DNA of 64,000 nucleotides from NCBI RefSeq assembly GCF_000498395.2, contig NZ_CP010979.1, positions 3,534,001 to 3,598,000 of the forward strand, written 5' to 3'. The position numbers and the translations under genes were made by a program. The notes beneath the pieces are model-generated. The model worked only from the letters and a program-made list of their open reading frames with translations, was not told where the DNA came from and made no database searches. The stretch comes from Pseudomonas putida S13.1.2. GTDB taxonomy: Bacteria; Pseudomonadota; Gammaproteobacteria; Pseudomonadales; Pseudomonadaceae. Positions 9,901 through 17,857 of the stretch are shown here, piece after piece; the first letter of the stretch is position 1, and each line of letters begins with the position of its first letter.

Positions 9901-12900
9901 GGGTGCGCAGCGCAGTAAGGCCATGGCGCTGCAGCTCATGCTGCCAGAACGCCGGGCCCTGTTGGCGCGACAACGCCTGCTGCGGGCCTGCCAGCCACCA
10001 GCCGGGCTGGGCACCGAAGACAAAATCGACCCAGCGTGCCGGGTACTGCCCCAGCAGCGCCACCTGGCCATGGGGGTTGAGCTGGCCGCTGGCCTGGCGC
10101 AGGGCGTCGCCCACGGTGCCGAGCGCGCCCAGGTCGGTCGGTACCAGCACCCAGTCGAACGTACCCGCTTCGGCCAGTTGCTCCAGGCCGAGCACGTTCA
10201 GCGCCGGGCAATCGTCGCGCAGGCGTTGCTCAAGTTCAGGTTCAGTGACGCAATAGGCATAGTCGATGCGGTCGAAATCCAGCCCGGCGTACAACAGCTC
10301 CGCAAACGAGGTGCCACCAAAGCCAAGCTCCAGTACGCGCAGGCGCTGCCCGGCCGGCAGTTGCGCCAGGCGTTGGGCCAAGGTCTGTTCAATGCCGCTC
10401 AGCAGGTGCTGCTGCCCCGCCGCCCCCAGCACCAGGCGGGCCAGGCTGGCACCACTGGTTTCCCGCGGTTGCAGCGCGTCGAACGCCTGGCTGCCATCCA
10501 GCAATGCCGGCAGATAGCGGCCCATTCGGCCCACCGAATGGATAATCTGGAAGTACTCGGGGTAGCTCTGGAACAGCTCTTGCCAGATGGCCTCCGACGC
10601 CGGGCGCTCGCCCGGGTCGGCCAACTGCCAGCCACCGTCGGCGCTGCGCTGCAGGCTGCCATCACGCTCGGCGTGACGCAGCAGGGTGGCCAGGAAATCG
10701 CCTTGGGCCTGCGACCACTGTGCCACCTGCTCTGAACTCAGGCGGCCACCGGCCTGTTCGACGGCATCCAGCATGAAGCTGCTGCACAGCACGTCCAGCA
10801 GAGGCTCCACTTCATTCAGGTAACGCACCTGCGCCGGCTCGTCGGCCAAGCGCTGCACGGCCTCTGCCAGCGGCGCACGGGCCACGGCGTGGCGCTGCAG
10901 TGGCACCACCTTGCCCGGGGCCGCCAGGCCCACATGGCCCATGCGCTTGATATCGCCGCTGCGGTCGTACTGCAGCCGCACGGCACGCATGCGCGCGTCC
11001 TTGATCGCCAGCACGGCAGCGCCGCTGGCATCGAACAGGGTGAAGTCAACCAACAGCGAATGCGCGGTGCGTTTGCGCTGGCGCACCTCGGCCAGCACCG
11101 GCACACCACCGGCGCTGGTGAAGGCAATACGCCCCAGCTTGACCGGGATGAACGCCAGGCCGTCATTGCGGCCTGGGCGGCTGGCCAGCAGTTCGGTAAT
11201 CAGCTGGAACGCACCGTCCAGCAACGCGGGGTGCAGGTGCAAGCCTACCAGTTCGTGCTCGATGGCAGCCGGGACGGCCAACTGGGCCAGCACACGCTCC
11301 GCATCCACCCAGGCTGCGGCCACGGTCTGGTAGGCCGGGCCGTAGTTCAGGCCCACCGCGCAGGTCAGCGCCAGGTGCTGCTCGCCGGTAAAGTCTGCAG
11401 GGCGCCCTGGCAGCGCTGGGGCACGGGCTTCGAGCAGCACACCGCGGGCTTCGCCCGGCAGGCGCGCGACCACGTGCTGCACCCACTCTTCGCGCTGCGC
11501 CAGGGTGCGCGAAGTGATGCGCAGGGTGCCGTCGGCCCCTTCGACCTGCACGCGCACTTTCTTGCTGGCCTCACTGCTCAGCAGCAGCGGGTTGTGGATT
11601 TCGAGCTCCTCGATGTCTACAAACTCACCGGGCTGGTGCAGTTGCGCCACTGCCAGCGCCAGCTCGGTAAAGCCAGCCCCCGGGAACAGCACCGACTCGC
11701 CCACCTTGTGGTCGGCAAGGGTCGGGTACTGCTGCGTATCCAGGCGGTTTTCCCAGGTCAGTGCCTGGTCGTGTACAGGGTAGCCCAGCAGCGGGTGCAC
11801 ACGCTCACGCCCCAGTGGGCTGTTGAACTCGGCGCTTACCGGCAAGCTGAAATGGTCACGCTGCCAGGTATAGTTGGGCAGGCGCACCTGGCGCCCGGCC
11901 ACCGGGAAGCGGGCCTGCCACTGGGGCTCGGCACCGGCAATCAGCAGGCGAGCCACCGTGCGCTCCAGCAGCAGCGGGCTGTGGTCGTTGCGCTTGAGGG
12001 TGCCAATCACCTGCCCTGCTTGTTCGCATTCGGCCAGTACGTCATTGACGTAGCTGCGCAAGATCGCGTGCGGGCCCACCTCCACGAACAGGCTCAGGCC
12101 GCTGCGCATCAGGGCCGCCAGCGCCCCCTGGAACAGTACCGGGAAGCGAATGTTCTGCCACCAGTAGTGGCTGTCCAGGCGCTCGCCGTCCAGCTGCCCA
12201 CCCACCACGGTGGAATAAAACGGAATCTGCGTGGCCCGCGGGCGGATGTGGCTCAGGTCGGCAATCACCGCCTGTTCGATGGGGTTCATCGCTGGTGAAT
12301 GGAAGGCGTAGTCCAGGTCGAGGCGGCGGGCGAACACCTGGCGCTCGGCCAGGGCCTCTTCCAGCAGCGTGAGCGCATCGACTTCACCCGCAACGGTGGC
12401 ACCACGGCCGCTGTTTTCACCGGCCACCACCAGGCGGCCATCCAGCTTCAGTTCAGTAATCAGTTGCGCTGTGGCTTCACCCGACAAGCCGACCGCAGTC
12501 ATCTGCCCAGTGCCGCGGGTAAGGCCTTGCAGGCGGCTGCGGTGATAGATGACCTGGGTGGCATCCTCCAGGCTAAGCGCGCCGCTGGCCCACGCAGCCG
12601 CCACCTCGCCGACGCTGTGGCCGATGACCGCCACCGGGTGGATCCCTTCGGCAGCCAACACCCGGGTAACCGCCACTTGCAGGGCAAACAGGGCCGGCTG
12701 GGCGATTTCGGTACGGGCATAGCGGCCTTCGCCGTTGTCACCCAACAGCTCGGCGCGCAGCGAGTAGCCCGCCAAGGGCTGGAACAACGCGTCCACTTCA
12801 TCCACGGCGGCGGCGAACAGCGGCTGGTCGAGCATCGCCCGGCCCATGCCCTGCCATTGCGAACCGTTGCCCGAGTAGACGAACACTGGCGCCGAGGCGC

Positions 12901-14485
12901 CGTCCAGCGCCTGGCCGGCCTCCAGCACCGCGCTCAGCTCGCTGAGGGTTGGGTCCTGGGCATAGTCGTCCAGGGCCTGGGCGGCTTCGGCCGCATTGTC
13001 GCAAACCAGCAGCAGGCGGTGGCTGTGCGCATCCCGACGGTACATCGCCTGGTAGGCCACATCGTAGTAGTCAACGTCGGTGTGCTCGGCCAGGTAGGCG
13101 GCAAACCGCTCGGCCATTGCCCGCAGGCCCTCTTCGGTCTTGGCACTGAGCAGCAGCGGCACGCGCCGTGCATTGGCCGGAGCCGGCACATCTGCCTGCG
13201 GCTCGGGGCTCTGCAGGATGACGTGGGCGTTGGCCCCGCCAAAGCCGAACGAGTTCACACCTACCGTCAGCTGGCCGTCGGCTTTCAGCGGCAGGGGCTC
13301 GGTGACCACCTGCAGGTTGAGGTCGCCAAAAGCGATATTCGGGTTTAGCGCCTGCACGCCAATGGTGGCGGGCACGGTGCGCTCGGCAAGGCAGTTCAGT
13401 GCCTTGATCAGGCCGGCCACGCCAGAGGCGGCTTCAAGGTGCCCAAGGTTGCTCTTCACCGAGCCGATTGGCAGCGGGTTGCCGGCGCCACGCGCCTGGC
13501 CCAGCGCTTCGCCGATGGCGCGGGTTTCGATCGGGTCACCCACGGCAGTACCGGTGCCATGGGCTTCCAGGTAGTCCAGTTGCTCAGGGGCAATGCCAGC
13601 TTGGGCATAGGCACGTTTGAGCAGCGCGGCCTGGGCCTCGGCATTGGGCAAGGTCAGGCTGGACTTGCGCCCGTCGGTGTTCACCGCGCTGGCCGCCACC
13701 ACCGCCAAAATGGGATTCCCATCGGCCACTGCCTGGTCGTAGTCCTTGAGCAGGAGCAACCCGCCGCCTTCGGAACGTGCGTAACCGTCGCCGTTTTCGT
13801 CGAAGGACTGACAACGCCCGGTACGCGACAGCATGGTTGCCTTGGCGAAAATCATGAAGCCAAACGGGTGCATGTGCAGGCTGATGCCGCCGGTGACGGC
13901 CTGGTCCACATCACCGCTGAGAATCGCTTGACATGCCTGGTGGAAAGCCACCAGCGACGAGGAGCACGCGGTGTCGATGGCCATGCTTGGCCCGCGCAGG
14001 TCGTAGAAGAACGACAGGCGGTTGGCAGCAATGCTCATGGTATTGCCGGTGGCTGTTGCACCATCGATGGACGACAGGTCTTCGACCAGGCGGTAGGACT
14101 GCTCCACACCGGCAATGCCCAGGTACACGCCGCAGTTGCTGCCTCGCAGGCTGGACGGCTTGACCCCGGCGTTTTCGAAGGTTTCCCAGCACATTTCCAG
14201 CAACATGCGCTGCTGCGGGTCCATCATCGCGGCTTCACGCGGCGAGATGCTGAAAAAGCCCGCATCGAACGCGCTGATATCGCCCAGGGTGCCAGACGCG
14301 AAGGTATAGCTGGTTGCCGGGCTGGCCTTGTCGGGGTGCAGGAACTCGTTTTTGTCCCAGCGTGACGGGTCGACCTGGGTCACCAGATCGCGCCCTTCCA
14401 TCAGGTTTTGCCAGAACCCTGCATTGGAAGAGCCCGGAAAGCGATACGCACAACCAACGATTGCAACCTTTTTACGCTTGATCAA
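6983..14485 (-). CDS. Type I polyketide synthase, KS-AT-DH-(MT-like)-ER-KR-ACP
   Basis: A single-module 2500-aa synthase. KS (~5-425) has active-site C174 in DTACSSS and the histidine motifs EAHGTGT and KSNLGHLEA. AT (~535-850) has S624 in GHSVGE. DH (~890-1180) has H926 in the DHKVGESVLFPG motif and D1090 in LLDGAFQ. Residues ~1200-1555 resemble a C-methyltransferase with a poor SAM loop (LELGFGGTSF). A KR structural part (~1560-1740) is followed by ER (~1755-2080, HGAAGGVG from 1899), KR (TGGLGGFG near 2105, Y2249) and ACP (S2413 in LGLDSLMS). This domain order equals fungal highly reducing, iterative PKSs and should give a saturated chain. The start is TTG 14485, preceded by GAAGGA at 8 bases. 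No thioesterase is present; the downstream oxoamine synthase supplies release. No phosphopantetheinyl transferase is nearby. Confidence 0.93.
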   Translation of the reverse strand: MIKRKKVAIVGCAYRFPGSSNAGFWQNLMEGRDLVTQVDPSRWDKNEFLHPDKASPATSYTFASGTLGDISAFDAGFFSISPREAAMMDPQQRMLLEMCWETFENAGVKPSSLRGSNCGVYLGIAGVEQSYRLVEDLSSIDGATATGNTMSIAANRLSFFYDLRGPSMAIDTACSSSLVAFHQACQAILSGDVDQAVTGGISLHMHPFGFMIFAKATMLSRTGRCQSFDENGDGYARSEGGGLLLLKDYDQAVADGNPILAVVAASAVNTDGRKSSLTLPNAEAQAALLKRAYAQAGIAPEQLDYLEAHGTGTAVGDPIETRAIGEALGQARGAGNPLPIGSVKSNLGHLEAASGVAGLIKALNCLAERTVPATIGVQALNPNIAFGDLNLQVVTEPLPLKADGQLTVGVNSFGFGGANAHVILQSPEPQADVPAPANARRVPLLLSAKTEEGLRAMAERFAAYLAEHTDVDYYDVAYQAMYRRDAHSHRLLLVCDNAAEAAQALDDYAQDPTLSELSAVLEAGQALDGASAPVFVYSGNGSQWQGMGRAMLDQPLFAAAVDEVDALFQPLAGYSLRAELLGDNGEGRYARTEIAQPALFALQVAVTRVLAAEGIHPVAVIGHSVGEVAAAWASGALSLEDATQVIYHRSRLQGLTRGTGQMTAVGLSGEATAQLITELKLDGRLVVAGENSGRGATVAGEVDALTLLEEALAERQVFARRLDLDYAFHSPAMNPIEQAVIADLSHIRPRATQIPFYSTVVGGQLDGERLDSHYWWQNIRFPVLFQGALAALMRSGLSLFVEVGPHAILRSYVNDVLAECEQAGQVIGTLKRNDHSPLLLERTVARLLIAGAEPQWQARFPVAGRQVRLPNYTWQRDHFSLPVSAEFNSPLGRERVHPLLGYPVHDQALTWENRLDTQQYPTLADHKVGESVLFPGAGFTELALAVAQLHQPGEFVDIEELEIHNPLLLSSEASKKVRVQVEGADGTLRITSRTLAQREEWVQHVVARLPGEARGVLLEARAPALPGRPADFTGEQHLALTCAVGLNYGPAYQTVAAAWVDAERVLAQLAVPAAIEHELVGLHLHPALLDGAFQLITELLASRPGRNDGLAFIPVKLGRIAFTSAGGVPVLAEVRQRKRTAHSLLVDFTLFDASGAAVLAIKDARMRAVRLQYDRSGDIKRMGHVGLAAPGKVVPLQRHAVARAPLAEAVQRLADEPAQVRYLNEVEPLLDVLCSSFMLDAVEQAGGRLSSEQVAQWSQAQGDFLATLLRHAERDGSLQRSADGGWQLADPGERPASEAIWQELFQSYPEYFQIIHSVGRMGRYLPALLDGSQAFDALQPRETSGASLARLVLGAAGQQHLLSGIEQTLAQRLAQLPAGQRLRVLELGFGGTSFAELLYAGLDFDRIDYAYCVTEPELEQRLRDDCPALNVLGLEQLAEAGTFDWVLVPTDLGALGTVGDALRQASGQLNPHGQVALLGQYPARWVDFVFGAQPGWWLAGPQQALSRQQGPAFWQHELQRHGLTALRTLEALPGNACGSYLLLADKPAGIDAGAPEAVQQRWAVLAEAGQGAALRLAEQLRAQGQQVDLLQPGAAEALAKQLGALAQPPEHVLHLAGFDSNAGLDAQAERCLQAAALVQACESLGIAPQCWLFSRGAAEHLYGTDTAADVSAIADAAFWGFGRTLANESPSCRIRQLDLAHTAPVELALPSLLHADSETELALDAEGRRYVPRLRVLAGQPGSVDAAAQWVCLGFDLPGQLRNLRWEVREPRQPAADELDIVVRATGLNFRDVMFALGLLSDEAIENGFSGPTLGFEFAGVVEGKGAEVVGDFAPGDRVVGFGPCSFANRLVTNANAVARIPEGMSFEAAATIPSTFFTVYYALHHLARLEPGEKVLIHGAAGGVGIAAIQIAKWLGAEIHATAGSDEKRDFLRLLGVDNVYDSRSLAYADQVLAATGGRGVDVVLNSLAGEAINRNFQVLKPFGRFLELGKRDFYQNTRIGLRPFRNNISYFGIDADQLMSERPALTRRLFAEMMELFAQGILHPLPFREFDANQVVEAYRYMQQARQIGKVVVTYANPIQQTVDTRAQPVRALQLAADASYLVTGGLGGFGLRTAQWLIDKGARHLVLLGRRGPASAEAQPQLALWHAQGIDVQAVACDITDRGQLRAVLERIAASPWPLRGLVHAATVIDDGLIRNLDAEQLHRVLEPKAKGAQYLHELTKAQALDFFVMFSSATTLFGNPGQANYVAANHWLEALARHRRAQGLAATAVLWGAIDDVGFLARNSQIKDALQSRMGGAPLRAEVALAQLEAMLLEGDNGHGVLELDFKALSRFLPSAATPRFAELARAHGSDQEDEGGGEDIQRMLAELDDGELLERFAEMLKHEVCEILRLPPARLDAQRPLQELGLDSLMSVELVVALEERFGIRLPVMELSDSSSIDKLAARLLELLRGEAGSGEGQLAQNVLARHGSEHSAEALAQMNAALADTSAAPNRLID

Positions 14486-14858
14486 AACCTATTCCTTCAA
14501 ATCTCATCGGGCACCGTCCCATCCGTCGGACAGCCGGCATGCCTGGCCTTGCCATGAATCTGGCCGGTCGTTGTATGACATTGATGATTGTCTGGTTATC
14601 TGAAGCCGCTGTTTACGCAGGAGGCGTGAGACTTTTGGTCCGGGTCCCTGTAGGAAACTTCAGATTTGTGTGTGCGGATGATACGCGGGTTGGGGGGGGC
14701 GGAAAACCCTGGGTTGTGGGAAGGGTCACATTGCTGCCGGACGGGTATACGCGCCGACACCACCGATGGGTGTGCGAGCGCTGAAGCCGGGTAGATATCG
14801 GCCGGCAGGGCCGGCCTGTTCGCGGGTTAACCCGCCCTGGCACTCGGCTGATGCGCCC
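14486..14858. promoter_or_regulatory. Intergenic region upstream of the PKS gene
   Basis: These 373 bp lie between the rmlA stop and the PKS start, both on the minus strand. No convincing gene is seen; the small frames inside lack a ribosome site and family features. It holds a run of eight G at 14692-14699, a perfect 14-bp palindrome GCGGGTTAACCCGC at 14822-14835 and a GCCGGCAGGGCCGGC hairpin at 14801-14815, both close to the end of rmlA and possibly part of its terminator. The PKS promoter should be here, but I cannot pick out a clear -35/-10 pair. Confidence 0.45.
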
Positions 14859-15740
14859 TCAATAAGCCTTGCCCTGAATCAAACCCAGCAGGTACTGCCC
14901 ATAGCCGTTCTTGGCCAGCGGCGCTGCCAGTTTTTCCAATTGCTGAGTGTCGATCCACCCCTGGCGGAAGGCCACCTCTTCCGGGCACGCCACCTTCAAG
15001 CCCTGCCGCCGCTCGATGGTCGCGATATACCCGCTCGCCTCCAGCAGCGAATCATGTGTGCCGGTATCCAGCCAGGCATAGCCACGCCCCATGATTTCTA
15101 CCGACAGCCGGTTCTGTTCCAGGTAGGCACGGTTCACGTCGGTGATTTCCAGCTCACCCCGCGCCGACGGCCGGATGCCCTTGGCAATCTCGACCACGTC
15201 GTTATCGTAGAAATACAAACCGGTCACCGCATAGTTGGACTTGGGTTTGGCCGGTTTCTCTTCCAGGCTGATCGCCTTGCCCTGCCCATCGAACTCGACC
15301 ACGCCGTAACGTTCAGGGTCTTGCACGTGGTAGGCGAATACACTGGCGCTGCCTTGGCGCTTCATGGCGCTGCGCAGCAACCGCTGGAAGTCGTGGCCGT
15401 AATAAATGTTGTCCCCCAGCACCAGCGCGGTGGGGGCATTGCCGATGAAGCCTTCACCAATCAGGAACGCCTGGGCCAGGCCGTCGGGGGATGGCTGCAC
15501 CGCGTAGGTGATGTTGATGCCCCAACGGTGGCCGTTACCCAGCAACTGCTCGAAGCGTGGGGTGTCCTGAGGGGTGGAGATGATCAGAATGTCATGGATA
15601 CCCGCCAGCATCAGGGTGGTCAGCGGGTAATAGATCATCGGTTTGTCATACACCGGCAGCAGTTGCTTGGAAATTGCCAGGGTCGCTGGGTGCAGCCGGG
15701 TACCCGACCCGCCTGCCAGAATGATGCCTCTACGCTTCAT
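14859..15740 (-). CDS. rmlA: Glucose-1-phosphate thymidylyltransferase
   Basis: This 293-aa enzyme makes dTDP-glucose, the first step towards dTDP-L-rhamnose. The nucleotide-binding signature GGSGTRLHP is at residues ~11-19, with [15 protein letters not shown] behind it; [10 protein letters not shown] (metal site) and [20 protein letters not shown] follow. Length is normal for RmlA. Its ATG overlaps the rmlD stop (ATGA), so it is the last gene of rmlB-rmlD-rmlA. In many pseudomonads rmlC follows here; in this window the next gene is the PKS, so the 3,5-epimerase must be elsewhere. In Pseudomonas the product mainly serves LPS core and rhamnose-containing polymers. Confidence 0.97.
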   Translation of the reverse strand: MKRRGIILAGGSGTRLHPATLAISKQLLPVYDKPMIYYPLTTLMLAGIHDILIISTPQDTPRFEQLLGNGHRWGINITYAVQPSPDGLAQAFLIGEGFIGNAPTALVLGDNIYYGHDFQRLLRSAMKRQGSASVFAYHVQDPERYGVVEFDGQGKAISLEEKPAKPKSNYAVTGLYFYDNDVVEIAKGIRPSARGELEITDVNRAYLEQNRLSVEIMGRGYAWLDTGTHDSLLEASGYIATIERRQGLKVACPEEVAFRQGWIDTQQLEKLAAPLAKNGYGQYLLGLIQGKAY

Positions 15741-16642
15741 ATTGGTCCTTTCTCGTGGATTTCCGCCAGCATGCGGGCCACACCCAAGCGCCAGTCCGGC
15801 AAGGTCAGGGCGAAGGCCTTCTGTAATTTACGAGTATCAAGACGCGAATTGGCCGGTCGCCTGGCCGGGGTGGGGTAGGCAGCGGTAGTCAAGGGTTTTA
15901 CCTGTTCAGCGTGGGCTTTCAATGGCACGCCTTGGGCTGCCGCCTGCTGCAGCACGTAGCGAGCATAGCCGCACCAGCTGGTTTCACCACTGGCGGCCAG
16001 GTGGTACAGGCCGGCCAGGGCCGGGTTGCGCAGGGTGGCGGTGATGGCGTGGGCGGTGATGTCGGCAATCAGTTCAGCACCGGTCGGGGCGCCGTGCTGG
16101 TCGTCGATCACGCCCAGGCTCTCGCGCTCCACCGCCAGGCGCAGCATGGTCTTGGCAAAGTTGTTACCACGCGCGGCATACACCCAGCTGGTGCGCAAGA
16201 TCAGGTGCTGGCAGCCTGCGGCCTGAATGGCCTGTTCGCCGGCGAGCTTGCTTTCACCATAGGTATTCAGTGGGGCGACGGCGTCATCTTCGCGCCAGGG
16301 CTGAGTGCCCTGCCCCGCAAACACGTAGTCGGTGGAGTAATGCACCAGCAACGCACCGCAATCGGCGGCAGCATGGGCCAGCACGCGGACAGCTTCGGCG
16401 TTAACCTTGAACGCCTGCTCACGGTCGCTTTCTGCCTTGTCCACGGCAGTGTAGGCAGCGGCGTTGACGATTATATCGGGGGCATAGGCACGTACGGTTT
16501 TGGCCAGGCCTGGCAGGTTGGCCAGGTCGCCACAGTACGCCTGGCTGCGGGCATTCAGCGCCAGCAGATGGCCCAGTGGGGCCAGGCTGCGTTGCAGCTC
16601 CCAACCTACCTGGCCGTCCTTGCCCAGCAGCAGTACCTTCAT
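15737..16642 (-). CDS. rmlD: dTDP-4-dehydrorhamnose reductase
   Basis: A 301-aa short-chain reductase giving dTDP-L-rhamnose with NAD(P)H. The N-terminus [16 protein letters not shown] holds the Rossmann motif GxxGQxG; STDYVFAG and the catalytic Y-x-x-x-K (YGESK) follow, then RTSWVY, typical for RmlD. I used ATG 16642, which overlaps the rmlB stop (ATGA); a longer frame to 16711 would run 69 bases into rmlB and adds no conserved sequence. RmlD acts on the RmlC product, so the absence of rmlC next to it is notable. Confidence 0.96.
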   Translation of the reverse strand: MKVLLLGKDGQVGWELQRSLAPLGHLLALNARSQAYCGDLANLPGLAKTVRAYAPDIIVNAAAYTAVDKAESDREQAFKVNAEAVRVLAHAAADCGALLVHYSTDYVFAGQGTQPWREDDAVAPLNTYGESKLAGEQAIQAAGCQHLILRTSWVYAARGNNFAKTMLRLAVERESLGVIDDQHGAPTGAELIADITAHAITATLRNPALAGLYHLAASGETSWCGYARYVLQQAAAQGVPLKAHAEQVKPLTTAAYPTPARRPANSRLDTRKLQKAFALTLPDWRLGVARMLAEIHEKGPI

Positions 16643-17709
16643 GCAGAGCGTCCTGCGTAATTTTTTTCGACCCAGTCGCGGTAACTGCCCGACTGCACGT
16701 TCTGCACCCACGGCTGGTTGTCGAGGTACCAGGCCACGGTTTTACGAATGCCCGTTTCAAAGGTTTCAGCAGGCTTCCAGCCCAACTCGCGCTCCAGCTT
16801 GCGGGCGTCGATGGCGTAGCGACGGTCATGCCCGGGGCGGTCGGTCACGTAGGTGATCTGGTCGGCATAAGGCTTGCCGTCGGCGCGGGGGCGCAGTTCG
16901 TCCAGCAGCGCGCATACGCGGTTGACGATTTCCAGGTTGGGCTTTTCGTTCCAGCCGCCAACGTTGTACACCTCACCGATTTTGCCGGCCTCCAGTACAC
17001 GTCGGATAGCGCTGCAGTGGTCCTTTACATACAACCAATCGCGAATCTGCTGGCCGTCGCCGTACACCGGCAGCGGATTGCCCGCCAAGGCGTTCACGAT
17101 CATCAGCGGGATGAGCTTTTCCGGGAAGTGGTAGGGACCGTAATTATTCGAACAATTGGTAGTCAGCACTGGCAGGCCGTAGGTGTGATGATACGAGCGC
17201 ACCAAGTGGTCACTGGCAGCCTTGCTAGCGGAGTACGGGCTGTTTGGCTGGTACGGGTGGGTTTCGGTGAAAGCCGGGGCGTCGGCAGCCAGCGAGCCAT
17301 ACACTTCGTCGGTAGAAACGTGCAGAAAGCGCAATGCACGACGCGCCAGCTCATCCAGGCCGCCCCAGTAAGCGCGCACGGCCTCCAGCAGGTGAAAGGT
17401 ACCGACCACGTTGGTTTCAATAAAGGCTTGCGGGCCGTGGATCGAGCGGTCGACATGGGACTCGGCGGCAAAGTTGACGATGGCGCGGGGTTGATGGGTG
17501 TTCAGTAACTCTGCGACCAGCCGGCTATCGGCAATGTCACCGTGCACGAAGATATGGCGCTTGTCAGCCTGCAAGCTGCTCAAGGTCTGCAGGTTGCCTG
17601 CATAGGTAAGTTTGTCCAGGTTGACCACGGCTTCATCGTTGTCGGCCAGCCAGTCCAAAACAAAGTTAGCCCCGATAAAGCCTGCACCGCCGGTTACCAG
17701 AATGGTCAT
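16639..17709 (-). CDS. rmlB: dTDP-glucose 4,6-dehydratase
   Basis: A 356-aa extended SDR enzyme that turns dTDP-glucose into dTDP-4-keto-6-deoxyglucose. Seen: NAD motif [11 protein letters not shown] at the N-terminus, [13 protein letters not shown], the catalytic STDEVYGSL and [11 protein letters not shown] (Y-x-x-x-K), and [14 protein letters not shown]. First gene of rmlB-rmlD-rmlA; 148 bp separate it from the wbpM stop, with a hairpin in between, so it may have its own promoter as well as read-through from the O-antigen operon. Confidence 0.97.
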   Translation of the reverse strand: MTILVTGGAGFIGANFVLDWLADNDEAVVNLDKLTYAGNLQTLSSLQADKRHIFVHGDIADSRLVAELLNTHQPRAIVNFAAESHVDRSIHGPQAFIETNVVGTFHLLEAVRAYWGGLDELARRALRFLHVSTDEVYGSLAADAPAFTETHPYQPNSPYSASKAASDHLVRSYHHTYGLPVLTTNCSNNYGPYHFPEKLIPLMIVNALAGNPLPVYGDGQQIRDWLYVKDHCSAIRRVLEAGKIGEVYNVGGWNEKPNLEIVNRVCALLDELRPRADGKPYADQITYVTDRPGHDRRYAIDARKLERELGWKPAETFETGIRKTVAWYLDNQPWVQNVQSGSYRDWVEKNYAGRSA

Positions 17710-17824
17710 GTTTGTCTGCTTCCGTTGTCAGGGTCTGCTCTTCCACTTCCAGATTCTAGACTGTTGGCGGTTGATTCGAGAGCGAAGACGATGGCAACGT
17801 GACATTCAGGTTGGAATGGCGCAA

Positions 17825-17849
17825 CGCAGGGCCACATTGCGGCCCTGCG
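17825..17849 (-). terminator. Hairpin after wbpM, possible terminator
   Basis: A perfect 9-bp stem CGCAGGGCC / GGCCCTGCG with a 7-nt loop lies 9 bases past the wbpM stop. On the minus strand it is not followed by a T-run, so it could be a weak terminator or an mRNA-stabilising 3' structure at the end of the O-antigen operon. Confidence 0.45.
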
Positions 17850-17857
17850 AAACAGGC

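Noticed and set aside
5924..10735. A 1603-codon plus-strand open frame opposite the PKS
   Set aside because: It is the antisense shadow of a GC-rich coding gene: no family motifs, high in Gln, His and Arg, and no ribosome site. The minus-strand PKS has complete domains.
6983..14485. PUFA synthase or enediyne-type PKS
   Set aside because: There is a single KS and a single ACP, with a standard AT-DH-ER-KR order; no tandem ACPs or paired KS-CLF.
14613..14843. A 76-codon minus-strand frame upstream of the PKS
   Set aside because: Low-complexity Pro/Thr/Arg sequence, no ribosome site, and it covers the palindromes of the intergenic region.
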